Shown piece after piece: positions 22,720 through 33,932 of a stretch of DNA of 64,000 bases. How positions within the stretch are numbered: position 1 is the first letter of the stretch; each line of letters starts with the position of its first letter. The notes under the pieces were generated by a model. The model had not been told where the DNA came from and made no database searches. It saw nothing but the letters and a program-made list of their open reading frames with translations. Source of the stretch: Echinarachnius parma (lineage: Eukaryota; Echinodermata; Echinoidea; Clypeasteroida; Echinarachniidae); NCBI GenBank assembly GCA_037951105.1, contig JBAMJV010011300.1:47068-111067 (forward strand), read 5' to 3'. Both the position numbers and the translations under genes were made by a program.

Positions 22720-25536
22720 TCCAGCTAGCTAACTGAGGTCGGACCGGTGTCGGCAGGTCGTCGGCAAGATCGTGGTCGGCAAACAGACGTCGCGCCAACA
22801 TTACGCCAACGTCGAATTTAAGTTGGTGGTTTTGGAAATGAAATAAGTCGGAAAATGGTTGTAGTTGAATGTCGTGCCGATGTCATTAAGCTGATGAAAA
22901 AATACGTCTCAAATAAAACGTCGCGCTAAAATCGCACCAATGCCAAAACTGATACGAATTTAAAGGCTCGATAGAGGGTTGTAATATTAAGGTTGGGCCG
23001 ATGTCAATAAACCAACATGAATATGACATCTCAAATATGACGTTGGGCCAATGTTGTACCGCTGTCGGAATATATCATTTTAAGAGGTCGGTAAATGGTT
23101 GTGGAATTGATGTCGGAAGGATGTTATTAATTGGACATCAATATGACATCACAAATATGACGTCAAGCCGATATCGCGCCGATGTCAGAATTGGCAGCAA
23201 TGACACGAGTCGGCAAATAGTCATGAAATCGATGTTCAGCCGATGTCAATATTCTGACATGAATATGTCATCTCCAATATGACGTCGGGATAATTTCGCG
23301 CCGATGTTGGAACTGGTAGCAATTAAAGAGGTCGGTAAATGGTTGTAACATTGATGTCGGACCAATGAGTTTTATTGGACATCCATATGACATCTCAATT
23401 ATGACGCCAAAGCGATATCCTGCCGATGCCATAAATGGCACCAATGAAACTACCATTAAATAGTCATTAAATGGATGTTGTGCCGATGTCAATAATTCGA
23501 CATGAATATGACATCTCAAATATAAAATCGGCCTTCTATCGCCCCGATGTTGGAACTGGTAGTAATTTAAGAGGTCGGTAAAATGCTGTGAAATTGATGT
23601 CGGGTCACAGTTATTAATTAGACATAAATATGACATCCAAAATATGACTTTGGGCCTATACCGCACAGATATCGGAACTTTACGAAATTTTAAAGGTGGG
23701 TAAAAGGTTGTGAAATAGATGTCGGGCGGATGTTATTACTCCTACATAAATATGACATCTCTACTATGACGTCAGTCCGATATTGTGATGATGTTGTATC
23801 TGGTAGCAATTTAAGAGGTCGGTACATGGTTGTGAAATTGATGTCTGGCCAATGTTATTAATTGGACCTCAATATGACATCTCTATATGATGACGCCAAA
23901 GCGATATCCTGCCGATGTCAGAACTGACAGCAATTAAACAAGTCGGCAAATGGTCATTAAACTGATGTTGTGCCGATGTCATTAATCCGACATGAATAAG
24001 AGATCTCAAATATGACGTCGGGCTAATATCGCGCAGATGTTGGAACTGGTAGCAAATTAAGAGGTCAGTCAAAGATTGCAAAATTGATGTTGGGCTTATG
24101 TTATTAAATATACATAAATATGACAGCTCAAATATGACGTTGGGTCAATTTTGTACCGATGTCGGAACTGGCGACCATTTGCCGGCTTGTTTCATTGCTG
24201 CCAGTTCTGACATCGGCAGGATATCGCTATGGCGTCATCATTGAGATGTCATATTCATGTCTAATCATTGACTTCGGCACAACATCAATTAAATGACCAT
24301 TTGCCGAGTTGTTTCATTGCTGCAAGTTCTTACATCAGCCTGACAAATTTATCACATTCATGTCTAATTAATAACATCGGACCGATATCAATTTTACTAC
24401 CATTTACCGACCTCCTTAATTGCTATCTTTTCCGACATCGGCGCGATATTAGCCCGACGTCATATTGGAGATGGCATATTCATGTCCGACTATTAACATC
24501 GGCGCAACATCACTTTTATGATCATTTGCCGACTTGTTTCATTGCTGTCAGTTCTGACATCGGCAGGATATCGCATTGACGTCATCATTGAGATGTCATA
24601 TTCATGTCGGATCATTGACAACGGCTCAACATCAACTTAAAGGGATAGTTGAGTTCTGGTAAGGAGAGTACAGTTTTAGTGAAACTGAATTTTAGTAACC
24701 AAAACCTGCATCATTACATTACAAACTAATAGTTATAACTAGAAAGGAACACAATATTACAAATGACGTAGTAAAGATCATGTTATCATTCAAAAAGAGC
24801 CGTTAAAACGTAAGAGGGCGCTCTCTAAACACTCATCGGTTTCAACCATTTTGAATAAAATATTGTGCATGTGATGCTTTGTTGAAATAGTGATTAGATA
24901 GAGGAATAACCAACAACTATTTAAATACCTATTTTGTAACTTTTTGAAAAGAGGAAGCATTTTTTTGAATTTTTAACGGCTGGTTCAAAATTCTCTAATA
25001 AACCCGGGGCCCCGGGTTTATTACAAATTGTTATATTTATGGATATTTCAGCCGTTTCTGAACCGATTTTGATCAAACAAAGATGATTTTATTGTTTGAA
25101 TATTATGCTCTTTCAAATTTTACACTCAGTTTTTCATTACCTCACAAACCAATTAAGTAGTCTAGCGCCCTCTCTACCAAAACTCAACTTTCCCTTTAAT
25201 GACTATTAGCCGACTTGATTCACTGCTGCCCATTCTGACGTCGTAGGATTTCGGTTTGACGTCAAAATTGAGATGTCCTATTCTTGTCTCATTACTAACA
25301 TTGTCCCGACATTAATTTCACAACCATGACTGACCACTGACTGAATAATTGATGTTGGGTCGAAATCGCAAAATGACGTTTGGCCAGCATTAAAAAAAAA
25401 AACGCCGCGCTGATGTTGGGCTGGCGGACATTTTTACGTCGCGGCGACGTCGGATTTTTAATGTAGGCCCAACGTCGTCTTAAAACGACTTTTTACATTG
25501 GCCCAATTTTGGCACAACGTCAGGTGGCTAGCTGGG
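22720..25536 (+). mobile_element. nested TA-flanked element inside copy B
   Basis: Begins TCCAGCTAGCTAACTGAGG after TA (22718-22719) and ends AGGTGGCTAGCTGGG before TA (25537-25538). Counterpart of 1681-3800. Interior is the ~120-bp GACATCGG array in reverse orientation. Confidence 0.7.
24641..25195 (+). mobile_element. TTAA-flanked MITE, 555 bp, inside copy B
   Basis: TTAA at 24637-24640 and 25196-25199. Ends are AGGGATAGTTGAGTTCTGG and CAAAACTCAACTTTCCCT. Copy A has the empty site near 2022-2030 (CTAATAGACATTAAGTTGAT). Close relative of 44840-45392, which is inverted and almost the same length. Confidence 0.9.
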
Positions 25537-25649
25537 TAGCGACCTCTTAAATTGATACCAGTCCCAACATCGGCGCTATATTTGGTCGACCTCTTATTGG
25601 AGATGTCATATTAATGACATTGGGCCATTGTCAAATTTTGATGTTGGTC

Positions 25650-26570
25650 CAGCATCAAAAAATGACGTTGGGCCAATGTTGGGTTAGCGGACATTCAAAC
25701 GTCGGGCGAACGTCAAGATTTGATGTTGGGCCAACAATAAAAAATAACGTTGGGCTAATGTCGGGCTGGCGGACATTGTAATGTCGGTCCAACGTCAGGA
25801 TTTGATATTGGGCCATTGTCGGAAATTGACATTTGCCCGACATCACAGAATGATGTTGTGACAATGTTGGGCTAGCGGACATTTTAACCTCGCGCCCATA
25901 TCATAATGTTATGTTGGTCCAATGTCATGAGTTGATGTTGGGCCATTGTCAGAAATTGACGTATCACAAAATGACGTGGTGACGATGTTGGGCTGGCGGA
26001 CATTTTAACGTCGAGCCCACATCAGAATTTGATATCTGTCCTATGTCAGGATTTGGTGTTGGGCCATTGTCGGGAATTGACATTTGCCCGACATCACAAA
26101 ATGATGTTGGGACAATGTTGGACTAGCGGACATTTTAACCTCGCGCCCACATCATAATGTCATGTTGGTCCAATGTCATGAGTTGATGTTGGGCCATTGT
26201 CAGAAATTGACGTATCACAAAATGACGTGGTGACGATGTTGGGCTGGCGGATATTTTAACGTCGAGCCCACATCAGAATTTGATATCTGTCCTATGTCAG
26301 GATTTGGTGTTGGGCCATTGTCGGAAATTGACATTTGCCCGAGATCACAAAATGATGTTGGGACAATGTTGGGCTAGCGGACATTTTAACCTCGCGCCCA
26401 CATCATAATGTTATGTTGGTCCAATGTCATGAGTTGATGTTGGGCCATTGTCAGAAATTGACGTATCACAAAATGACGTGGTGACGATGTTGGGCTGGCG
26501 GACATTTTAACTTCGAGCAAACCGTGATATGCCGACATCCGGCCAACAACTTTTGACATCGGCCCGACGT
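25650..26570. repeat. ~250-bp tandem repeat, copy B right arm
   Basis: GTGTTGGGCCATTGTCGG recurs at about 26058 and 26308, with GGACATTTTAACCTCGCGCC before each. Same array type as 714-1480, inverted, with a very similar unit length and high identity between adjacent units, suggesting recent array expansion. Confidence 0.8.
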
Positions 26571-26649
26571 CAGGTGGCTAGCTGGGTAAATCTGACCTAT
26601 AGCCACTAAATCTGACCAATAGCCACTAATCTGACCTATAGCCACCAAA

Positions 26650-26711
26650 TTAGGGTTAGGGTTAGGGTTTAGGTTAGGGTTAGGGTTTAGGTTAGGGTTT
26701 GGGTTAGGTTT
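26650..26711. repeat. interstitial TTAGGG telomere-type tract
   Basis: About ten TTAGGG or TTTAGG units directly before TATATATCCCGAAAAACCGC and the tRNA-like segment. A shorter tract (41979-42010) lies in the same order in the second copy, so the tract belongs to the element rather than marking a chromosome fusion. Confidence 0.85.
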
Positions 26712-26746
26712 ATATATCCCGAAAAACCGCTGCAAATCATCCCGGT

Positions 26747-26823
26747 CACTGTGGCGAAATCGAATTGCTCTAGCGTGCTATTCTGATAACCTAAAGTCAC
26801 TGGGTTCGAATCCCGCTCTATCC
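26747..26823 (+). other. tRNA-like (pol III promoter-like) segment
   Basis: GTGGCGAAATCGA resembles an A box, and GGGTTCGAATCCC is a perfect B box about 45 bp further on. A CTGATAA loop would read anticodon GAT, but the anticodon stem does not pair, so this is a tRNA-derived sequence and not a functional tRNA. The copy at 42043-42115 is its counterpart. Confidence 0.65.
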
Positions 26824-27364
26824 TTCGTTTCTTTTGCGTAATCGTACTCGATGTTCGATATTATGAAGAGTCGGAAATTTTGGCTTTGCGCATGCGCGAG
26901 TGATAGTCTCTCTCAACACGCAGAAAAAAATCAAAATTTGCTCTTACGAGTCATCGATATACACCACTGGATACAGCGTGCTGAACAATGCCGAATGAGC
27001 GACGTTGAAGCCGCCGCAAGTATCTAAAAGTCCACCTAAGTGACCAAATACAAAAGGTGCTTCTATTCATTTCCGTAAATCGATTCACTCGAGCGAGCAT
27101 GGTCTTTGTATTTGGAGTACTTTTGGAGTACTTTTTCACACTGTCGCTGGCTTAATGATGAGGGCGCTGTTGCTATATCCAGTATTTTTATATCGATGTT
27201 ACGAGTACGAAAAAAAAAATTCGCCCCCGGGCATGTACGATTTTCTCCAGCATTAGTGGAGCAGATAGGCGTAACAATCGTGCAAATAGTCATACAAGCA
27301 AGCAAATTGGCATGTACATTACCTGTTGTCCACTTTTTCAGAACAAAAGTGTGGCCACGCAAAA

Positions 27365-28085
27365 TTCCAACATGGCGGCCATTTTCCAAGATGGCCGCCA
27401 AAAAGCTATTTTTTGTCATAAAAAGAGAAATAATCAGTAGATTTCAATGATCTTGGAGTCGATTCCAATTATATATGGTATGCCAAAACCACATGTGCTA
27501 CATGTAGTTACTATCTAGTGGCGTATCTACTGTTAAAATCCAATATGGCGGCCATTTTCCAAGATGGCCGCCAAAAAGCTACTTTTTGTCATATAAAGAG
27601 AAATAATTAGTTGATTTCATTGATCTTGGAGTCGCTATATGCAGAAACCTAATGTTCTATATTTATTCCCTATCCAATGGCGTAGCTACGGTTGAAATCC
27701 AATATGGCGGCCATTTCCCTTGATGATTGCTGAAAAGGCTACTTTTTGTCATAAACAGAGAAATAATTAATATTTTTCAATGATCTTGAGGTGGATTCCA
27801 AAAATATATGGTATGCAGAAACCAAATGTGCTACAATAAGGCAATATCTATGGGTTAGCTTCTGTGAAAATCCAACATGGCGGCCATTTTCCAAGATGGC
27901 CGCCCAAAAGCTGTTTTTTGTCATAATAAGAGAAATAACAATTCGATTTCAATGATCTTAGAGTCGATTCAAATAAATGATGGTGTGCAGAAACTAAATG
28001 TGCTATATTTAGTCCATATCCAGTGGTGTAGATACTGTTACAATCCAATATGGCGTCCATTTGCCAAGATGGCGGCCAAAAACCG
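27365..28085 (+). repeat. ~172-bp repeat array, left arm
   Basis: ATGGCGGCCATTTTCCAAG followed by ATGGCCGCCAAAAAG recurs near 27372, 27545, 27710, 27878 and 28050. A full AAGATGGCGGCC, the YY1-type motif, is at 28066-28077. Confidence 0.88.
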
Positions 28086-28904
28086 ACTCATTTAACTGTC
28101 CTAAAAAGAGAACTAATTAGTTGAATGCTATTCGATGGAATACAATTCTATAGCACCATAACCAGAAATATCGCGATTATTACAACGTACCCACATCCCG
28201 GAATCCTTCAGCTAAGAGAATCAGCCGACCCTGTAGACCCTGCAGCACTCGGTGACTGTATAAAAGTCCAAATTACAATATTCATATGCCACGGTTGAAG
28301 TCTTTGAAGCATAAGACCGGTACCATGTATATTATTTGTTGATACATATTTCATTCAGAGCATGAAGTGTAAGAGTAAAATTAGTGGAGGGGGGGGGGGG
28401 GGGGGTCTGGGGAGGTGACTGGTAAAGAGAGCTGACAGATCTGATACTAATAGCACGTTAATATTAGCAGTAACGCAGGACATGTGGTTGTCGTGATGGA
28501 GGTCGAAACTGCTCACTGCATATATAATTATAATTGTATGCTCATTCTAGAATATTGTGTGAATTGATCCTTTACCTGTAATTAGGAGAAAACAAGTGTT
28601 AGTTGCAGTACCTGCAGGTGGTAAGTGCTCCAAATGATATATTATGGAGACATAAACTGAAATGCAGAGTCCTAATGTATATCAGTTCCGTGCTTGAAAT
28701 AAGGGGCGGTTGACTTTCGTTCCAGAATAGTTCCTGGAGATTACAACGGAGTGAGATCTGTCAATCTTTTTGATGATAATTGTTTGGTTTACTGCTTGAA
28801 TATTTCTGATATGTTGACAACACAAACTTTCCTTGCAATCACTATTCCATCCTGGAAAATATTCAATTACCTTGGTGTCTAACAATGATATAGGAAGTAT
28901 TCAG

Positions 28905-29100
28905 ATTTACAAAACACAGATTTAGTTGGTTTGGTCACATTGTGAGGATGGAACATGACGTGCCTGCAATGCAAGCATAGTGCAGTCATATGACATCAGG
29001 GAACAGACCACAGGTAGACGGGGAAGGCCACGAACTAGATGGATTGCTGGAGTCATAAATTGTGTTTGACACTAGCCCAGGCAATCTAACGCGCTTATTA
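28905..29100 (+). pseudogene. LINE C-terminal tail fragment
   Basis: Translation gives WFGHIVRM and, in a neighbouring frame about 90 bp on, TGRRGRPRTRW. This is the pair of motifs at the extreme C-terminus of many non-LTR retrotransposon polyproteins. A stop and a frame change separate them, so it is a dead remnant captured in the core of the inverted-repeat element. Confidence 0.65.
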
Positions 29101-29869
29101 GCAGAGAAGCTTGTATGATATTATTTCGGGAGACATCCTCTGGTTATGCAGCTAATAGATTAAAGGTTGTGAAACACATTTGTAAACACTGTGGACCTTT
29201 TTCAAAATGTGCATGTAGCTAGGAAATGATTTTAAATAAAATGTGTGAGAAATATCAAATCAATTATTCCTTACTTCTTCAATAAACGAATTTAATATCG
29301 GGAAAAAGTATGGCTTGAGGTATACTCAGCAATGTTGGGTCCAAGACCAGAGGGTCCGAGATCAAGATCAAGACCAAGATTTAGCGATTTTGAAAACATG
29401 AATAAATACAAAATTGTATTTCTCTCTTACCTGATCAAAAAGGGACATCAAACTTAAAATTTGGAATGTGTCCGTTGAGAGCTTTCGTTCAGGCCTACAA
29501 GTTACAAGATTTGTTTTCCCACCTGGTTTGGTGGATGCAAATGTGTTACACTGCCTTTAAAAGAGACCTAAACGTTCCATATTCTTTACATTATTGTAGT
29601 CATCTTGGATTGTCCAGTACCTACGCAACTGGAAACTGGATAGGCTCGGATGTCGCAAATTTGAGATGTACTTATAATACACATTTATCGACTCCAAGAA
29701 CATTGGGATTGACCAACAGTGTCAATATTTATGCTCAAATATCGCTTTTTTGGCAACCATGTTAGGAAAAATGGGCGCCATAGTGGATTTTTACAATAGC
29801 TACTGAATGTAACACTGTTGGTATCATTAAACCGAACATTATTTCAATCGACTTTGTATTTTTATGATA

Positions 29870-30930
29870 CAAAGTATTTATGGCGGCCATCTTGGAGATG
29901 GTTGTCATGTTTGATTTTTCCAGTAGCTACACAATTAAATAGGTCTGGAAAAGCAAATTAGGTTTCCACAAATCATTCAGAACTAAATCGACTTATTGAA
30001 ATTGACCAACTTACTCAATGAATATGCAGAAATGTAGCTTTTTCAGCAATCATCAAGGGAAATGGCCGCCATATTGGATTTCAACTGTAGCTACGCCATT
30101 GGATAGGGACTAAAAAATAAATAACATTAAGTTTCTGCATATATCGACTGTAAGATCAATGAAATCAACTAATTATTTCTCTTCGCATGACAAAAAGTAG
30201 ATTTTTAGCGGCCATTTCTGAAAATCGCCGCCATATTGGATTTAAACAGTAGATACCCCCACAAGATAACTACATGTATCACATGTGGTTTCGACATAAC
30301 ATATATCATTGGAATCGACTCCAAGATCATTAAAATCTACTGATTATTTCTCTTTTTATGACAAAAAGTAGCTTTTTGGGCGGCCATCTTTGAAAATGGC
30401 CGCCATATTGGATTTTAACAGTAGATACACCACTGGATAGTTACTAAATGTAGCACATGGGCTTTCTGCATACCATATATAATTGGAATCGACTCCAAGA
30501 TCCTTGAAATCTACTGATTATTTCTCTTTTTATGACAAAAAGTCGCTTTTTGGCGGCCATCTTGGAAAATGGCCGCCATATTGGATTTTAACAGTAGATA
30601 CACCACGGGATAGTTATTTCATTTAGCACATGTGGTTTCGGCATACCATATATAATTGGAATCGACTCCAAGATCATTGAAATCTACTGATTATTTATCT
30701 TTTTATGACAAAAAGTAGCTTTTTTGGCGGCCATCTTGGAAAATGGCCGCCATACTGGATTTTAACAGTAGATACTCCACTGGATAGTTACTAAATGTAG
30801 CATATGGGGTTTCTGCATACCATATATAATTGGAATCGACTCCCAAATCGTTGAAATCTACTGATTATTTCTCTTTTTATGACAAAAAGTAGCTTTTTGG
30901 CGGCCATCTTGGAAAATGGCCGCCATCTTG
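29870..30930 (-). repeat. ~172-bp repeat array, right arm (inverted)
   Basis: GGCGGCCATCTTGGAAAATG with variants recurs near 29883, 30210, 30380, 30555, 30727 and 30900. The units from 30350 to 30930 are more alike than those of the left arm, suggesting local homogenisation. Confidence 0.85.
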
Positions 30931-31054
30931 GAATTTTGCGTGGCCACACTTTTTTTCTGAAAAAGTGAACTAAAGGTAATGTACATGCAAATTTGCTTGC
31001 TTGTATGACTATTTGCACGATTTCCTTGATGTTTAACACTTATCTGCCCCACTA

Positions 31055-31902
31055 CATGCTCCACAGAACAGCTGCGATGATACCGAACTACGTACCAGAC
31101 ATTCCTTTTCTTTGATTTGGAAAGGGGTGTCATTCCTCTTTGTCGTACAAAACACAGGCTTGTGCAGTGAATGAACTGCCTACACGTATTACTATAGTTA
31201 CAGTTTTAAGAAATGCAAGTTTGTCATTTACCCCACTATTTCACCTAAAAAATTGAGCTGTATAGTATCGAGATGGCATTGTTTCCTTGTCTGAAGCAGA
31301 TTTAGTTGCTTTTGCAGTGATTCATATCAGAATAATAAATGCTCATGGTCTAGATTATGATTCGCTAGGGCGGAAATAAATGCACGACTTCTGGTATCAT
31401 TATTATCTATAAATACCATGATATTCCTAAGGTCGTATGAACACCCTCGTTCTGACTAGAAAATAAGTGCTATCATGTTTAACATGTTTTCGAAGTAGAA
31501 ACAAATATAACGCATACTAAATAATTTGATTCCAAATGCTAACCTATAAGCAGTGCAATGTATTTTGTTTGCTCCTATTTTTGATAAAAATACGTTATTA
31601 AACTAATAGTTAAAATGGCATTTGGCTAGACCAATCAAAGTCAGTCCAGAAAAACGTCACGTTTCGGCGGCAAACAAAAATCATGGCGCCACTCAGATCA
31701 TCCATAAAGAGCCTGCGATAGCAAAACATAAACTATGCCTACTCTTCAAAAGAAATAATGGAAGGGGTGATTCAGGGACATTTGGGATGTGTGAAAATAG
31801 GTCTTACTACACAGTTTGCTTTGTGTTATGCATTTTGGTTTTGCTTTAACTATCAAAGTCATCGTACGTGCCCCGGCGAATATGTGAAGGCTACACAAAG
31901 AT
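31055..31902. other. unit 2 flank between insertions
   Basis: Collinear with 8663-9390 of unit 1, with small indels. Ends with ACAAAGAT (31895-31902), the left target copy of the next element. No gene is seen. Confidence 0.6.
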
Positions 31903-32372
31903 CCCGGGGGGCCACTCAACTATATTGCTGTACACACGCGCGACCAAAAAAACGCGTAAAAAGGGTACTTTTTGCCGATCATGGCGCGTCACGCGCGTGA
32001 CGCGTTTAGGGTGTCAAAAAGGCCAAAATCAGAAATAAGGGCATGTTTGTGGAGTTAAACAAATACGCGTTTAGGGTATCTTTTTCTCCAAACTTGTTTC
32101 CCGGACTTGTCTTGAGATTGCTGGGGATTTTGTGCGAGGTTTGATTGAGACAATTGACATGGAATTTGTATAGGGGTATGTTTTAGGAGTTATACTTGTT
32201 TAGGGGGCAAAATTGTCAAAAAAGCATGCGAAAATACTTGAATAGGGTATACATTTGACCAATGGATAAAACTTGTTTAGGGTGGGTTTGAAAAACCTGT
32301 GGTCGAGCGTGTGTACAGCAATATAGTTGAGTGCCCCCCCCCCCCCCACCCCCCCCCCCCCCCCCCCCCGGG
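31903..32372 (+). mobile_element. G-run-ended element, 470 bp, 8-bp target duplication
   Basis: ACAAAGAT lies at 31895-31902 and at 32373-32380. Ends are CCCGGGGGGCCACTCAAC and GTTGAGTGCCCC...CCCGGG. Contains TTTAGGGTGTCAAAAAGG, which survives as a remnant at 9379-9427 in unit 1. An 8-bp duplication is typical of hAT and P-type elements; the ends do not let me choose. Confidence 0.88.
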
Positions 32373-32898
32373 ACAAAGATACCGCAGACATCGTACGATA
32401 TCCCAACTACCCAAAATCGTAGAAAATCCGCCGTAGGTTAAAAGATCGTGCGTCATCCGGTTCATTTGTGACCTAGGCATTTTCCCGAATCGGAGCATGT
32501 CTGACCTAGGACGAAAATTTGACGACAGCTTGATCAAAATGAGCCCGTGATATTCACACGGATATTTTGTTACTAAAATAATTACAACTGTATAAACTGT
32601 GCAGTAATAAGCATTTGTTTATTATTACATTGTCGTTGCGCTATTATACTTACCATATTACAAGCCTATTTTAATTCGCCACATGTATCATATGTTATAG
32701 TATACGTTAAGCAACATAATAGGTCCTTTAATTTCTTAACCAATCTCTTCATTCTTTTATTCTTTGCGCCCAGGCCTGGCCCCGTTGCAGAAAGAGATAC
32801 AATCGATTGCAAGTTACAAATATTGTAAGTCAGATCATGTGACTAAATGCGCAAATCTGATTGGTTGATATGCACAGATTTTCTGGCATACAATATAA

Positions 32899-33932
32899 GG
32901 GATAGTTTAGTTTTGGTATAGAGGGCGCTGCGCTAAATATTTTTTGTGAGGAAATGAACAAATTAGTGTCAAATTTGAAACAGCATACTACAGCATACAG
33001 CATACAATGACATAATAAACTTTATTTGATCAAAATCGGTTCAGAGAAGGCTGAAATATCCGTAAATATAACCATTGGTAATTATTGTGGGGTCCCACAA
33101 TAATTCAATAATTTTGAACCAGCCGTTGACAAAAAAAAAATGTTGGCACTTTTCAAAAATGTACAAAAGATGTTTTTTAATAGTTGTTGATGATATCTCT
33201 TTTTAATCTTTATTTTAACAAACATCATATGCGGAGTGTTTTATCAAAAAAGGTTGAAACCAATGAGTTTGTAAAGAGCGCCCTTTTGATTTGTAACGGC
33301 TCTCTTTGAATGATGATGAAGTTATAACTTACTATTAGTTTTTAAAGGGGTAGTACAGTTTTGGTAAGACTGAACTTTAGTAATCAAAACCTGCACAGTA
33401 ACATTACAAACTAATAGTTGTAACTCCACCATGCTCGAAAGGTATACAAAATTACAAACGACTAAGTAAAAAGCCTGTTATCATTCAAAAAGAGCCATTA
33501 AAACACAAGAGAGCGCTCTCTAAAAAAACATTGGTTTTAACCATTTTCATACAAACGTATGCATGTGATATTTTGTTGAAATAATGATTAAATAGATAGA
33601 TCATCAAGAACTATTTAAAAACCATTAAGCATGTTTTATTTTTAATCATCGAATAAATCTGGGGTCCAGATTTATTACGATCGGATATATTTTATTGATA
33701 TTTCAGCCATTTCTGAACCGATTTTGACCAAATAAAGTTTCTTCTGCCATTTAAATTGCATGTTCTTTCAAATTCGACACTCAGTTTTTCATTACGTCAC
33801 AAACAAATTGTGTTGTGCAGCGCCCTCTCTACTAAAACTGAACTACCCCTTTAATGTAATGGTGCAGGGTTTGGTTACTAACATTCAGTTTGAACAATAC
33901 TCTACTCTCTATACCAAAACTCAACTATCCCT
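32899..33932 (+). mobile_element. TTAA-type MITE, outer of a nested pair
   Basis: Begins AGGGATAGTTTAGTTTTGG after TATA and ends CAAAACTCAACTATCCCT before TTAA (33933-33936). It carries GAGAGGGCGCTG near both ends. Confidence 0.75.
33346..33850. mobile_element. TTAA-flanked MITE nested in its own family
   Basis: TTAA at 33342-33345 and 33851-33854. Ends AGGGGTAGTACAGTTTTGG and TAAAACTGAACTACCCCT. Related members (45303) show the unfilled ATTAGTTTGTAATG context. Confidence 0.85.

Larger units (their letters stand above)
21263..26586 (+). mobile_element. satellite-bearing TIR element, copy B
   Basis: CCCAGCTAGCCACCTGACGT follows TA (21261-21262), and ACGTCAGGTGGCTAGCTGGG precedes TA (26587-26588). 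It is inverted relative to copy A and has the same order of arrays and core. It is longer mainly through a TTAA MITE (24641-25195) and array copy-number change. No transposase ORF is seen. Confidence 0.83.
21161..26943. mobile_element. element with ~80-bp inverted ends carrying telomere repeats and a tRNA-like sequence
   Basis: The left end at 21180-21247 and right end at 26857-26940 are inverted copies sharing GAGACACTATCATTCGCGCA-like and GCAAAGCCAAAATTTCCG words. Between them are ATAGCCACTAAATCTGACC short repeats, a TTAGGG tract, and a tRNA-like segment. A left-end copy with the same internal order occurs at 41830-42150. Satellite element B is inserted at a TA in the ATAGCCACTAAATC repeat; the 41830 copy shows the uninterrupted sequence. 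Confidence 0.72.
19964..27231. mobile_element. 7.27-kb nested composite with 8-bp target duplication
   Basis: CATGTACG occurs at 19956-19963 and again at 27232-27239, and once, uninterrupted, in unit 1 at about 8650. Both extremities are CCCGGG-type (CCCGGGGGG left, GCCCCCGGG right). Inside, from the left, are a G-run-ended element (19964-21160), then an element with long inverted ends (21161-26943) that holds satellite element B, which holds a smaller TA element, which holds a TTAA MITE. I infer that either the whole block moved once, or the left element joined the block after insertion by end recombination. Confidence 0.78.
27254..31054. mobile_element. 3.8-kb inverted-repeat element built of ~172-bp ATGGCGGCC units
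   Basis: Left end TAGTGGAGCAGATA and right end TATCTGCCCCACTA are inverted, and the similarity continues for ~80 bp (CAAATAGTCATACAAGCAAG on both arms). CAT occurs on both sides (27251-27253 and 31055-31057). Unit 1 has the uninterrupted site (CTAGCATGCTCC near 8660), so the duplication is 3 bp. Left arm has about five repeat units, right arm about seven in inverse orientation. The core (28140-29860) holds a LINE tail fragment. A partial copy starts at 60115. Superfamily unknown. Confidence 0.82.

Noticed and set aside
26650-26711. TTAGGG tract as a chromosome-end or fusion marker
   Set aside because: The tract recurs in the same internal position of a second element copy (41979-42010), so it is part of the element.
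28140-29860. An intact transposase or other gene in the core of the ATGGCGGCC element
   Set aside because: Only short frames and a LINE tail fragment are visible. The 99-residue ORF near 29466 has no recognisable motif.
27254-31054. Assignment to CACTA transposons because of CACTA/TAGTG termini and a 3-bp duplication
   Set aside because: The termini are in the opposite sense (starts TAGTGG, ends CCACTA), and no transposase is present to support it.
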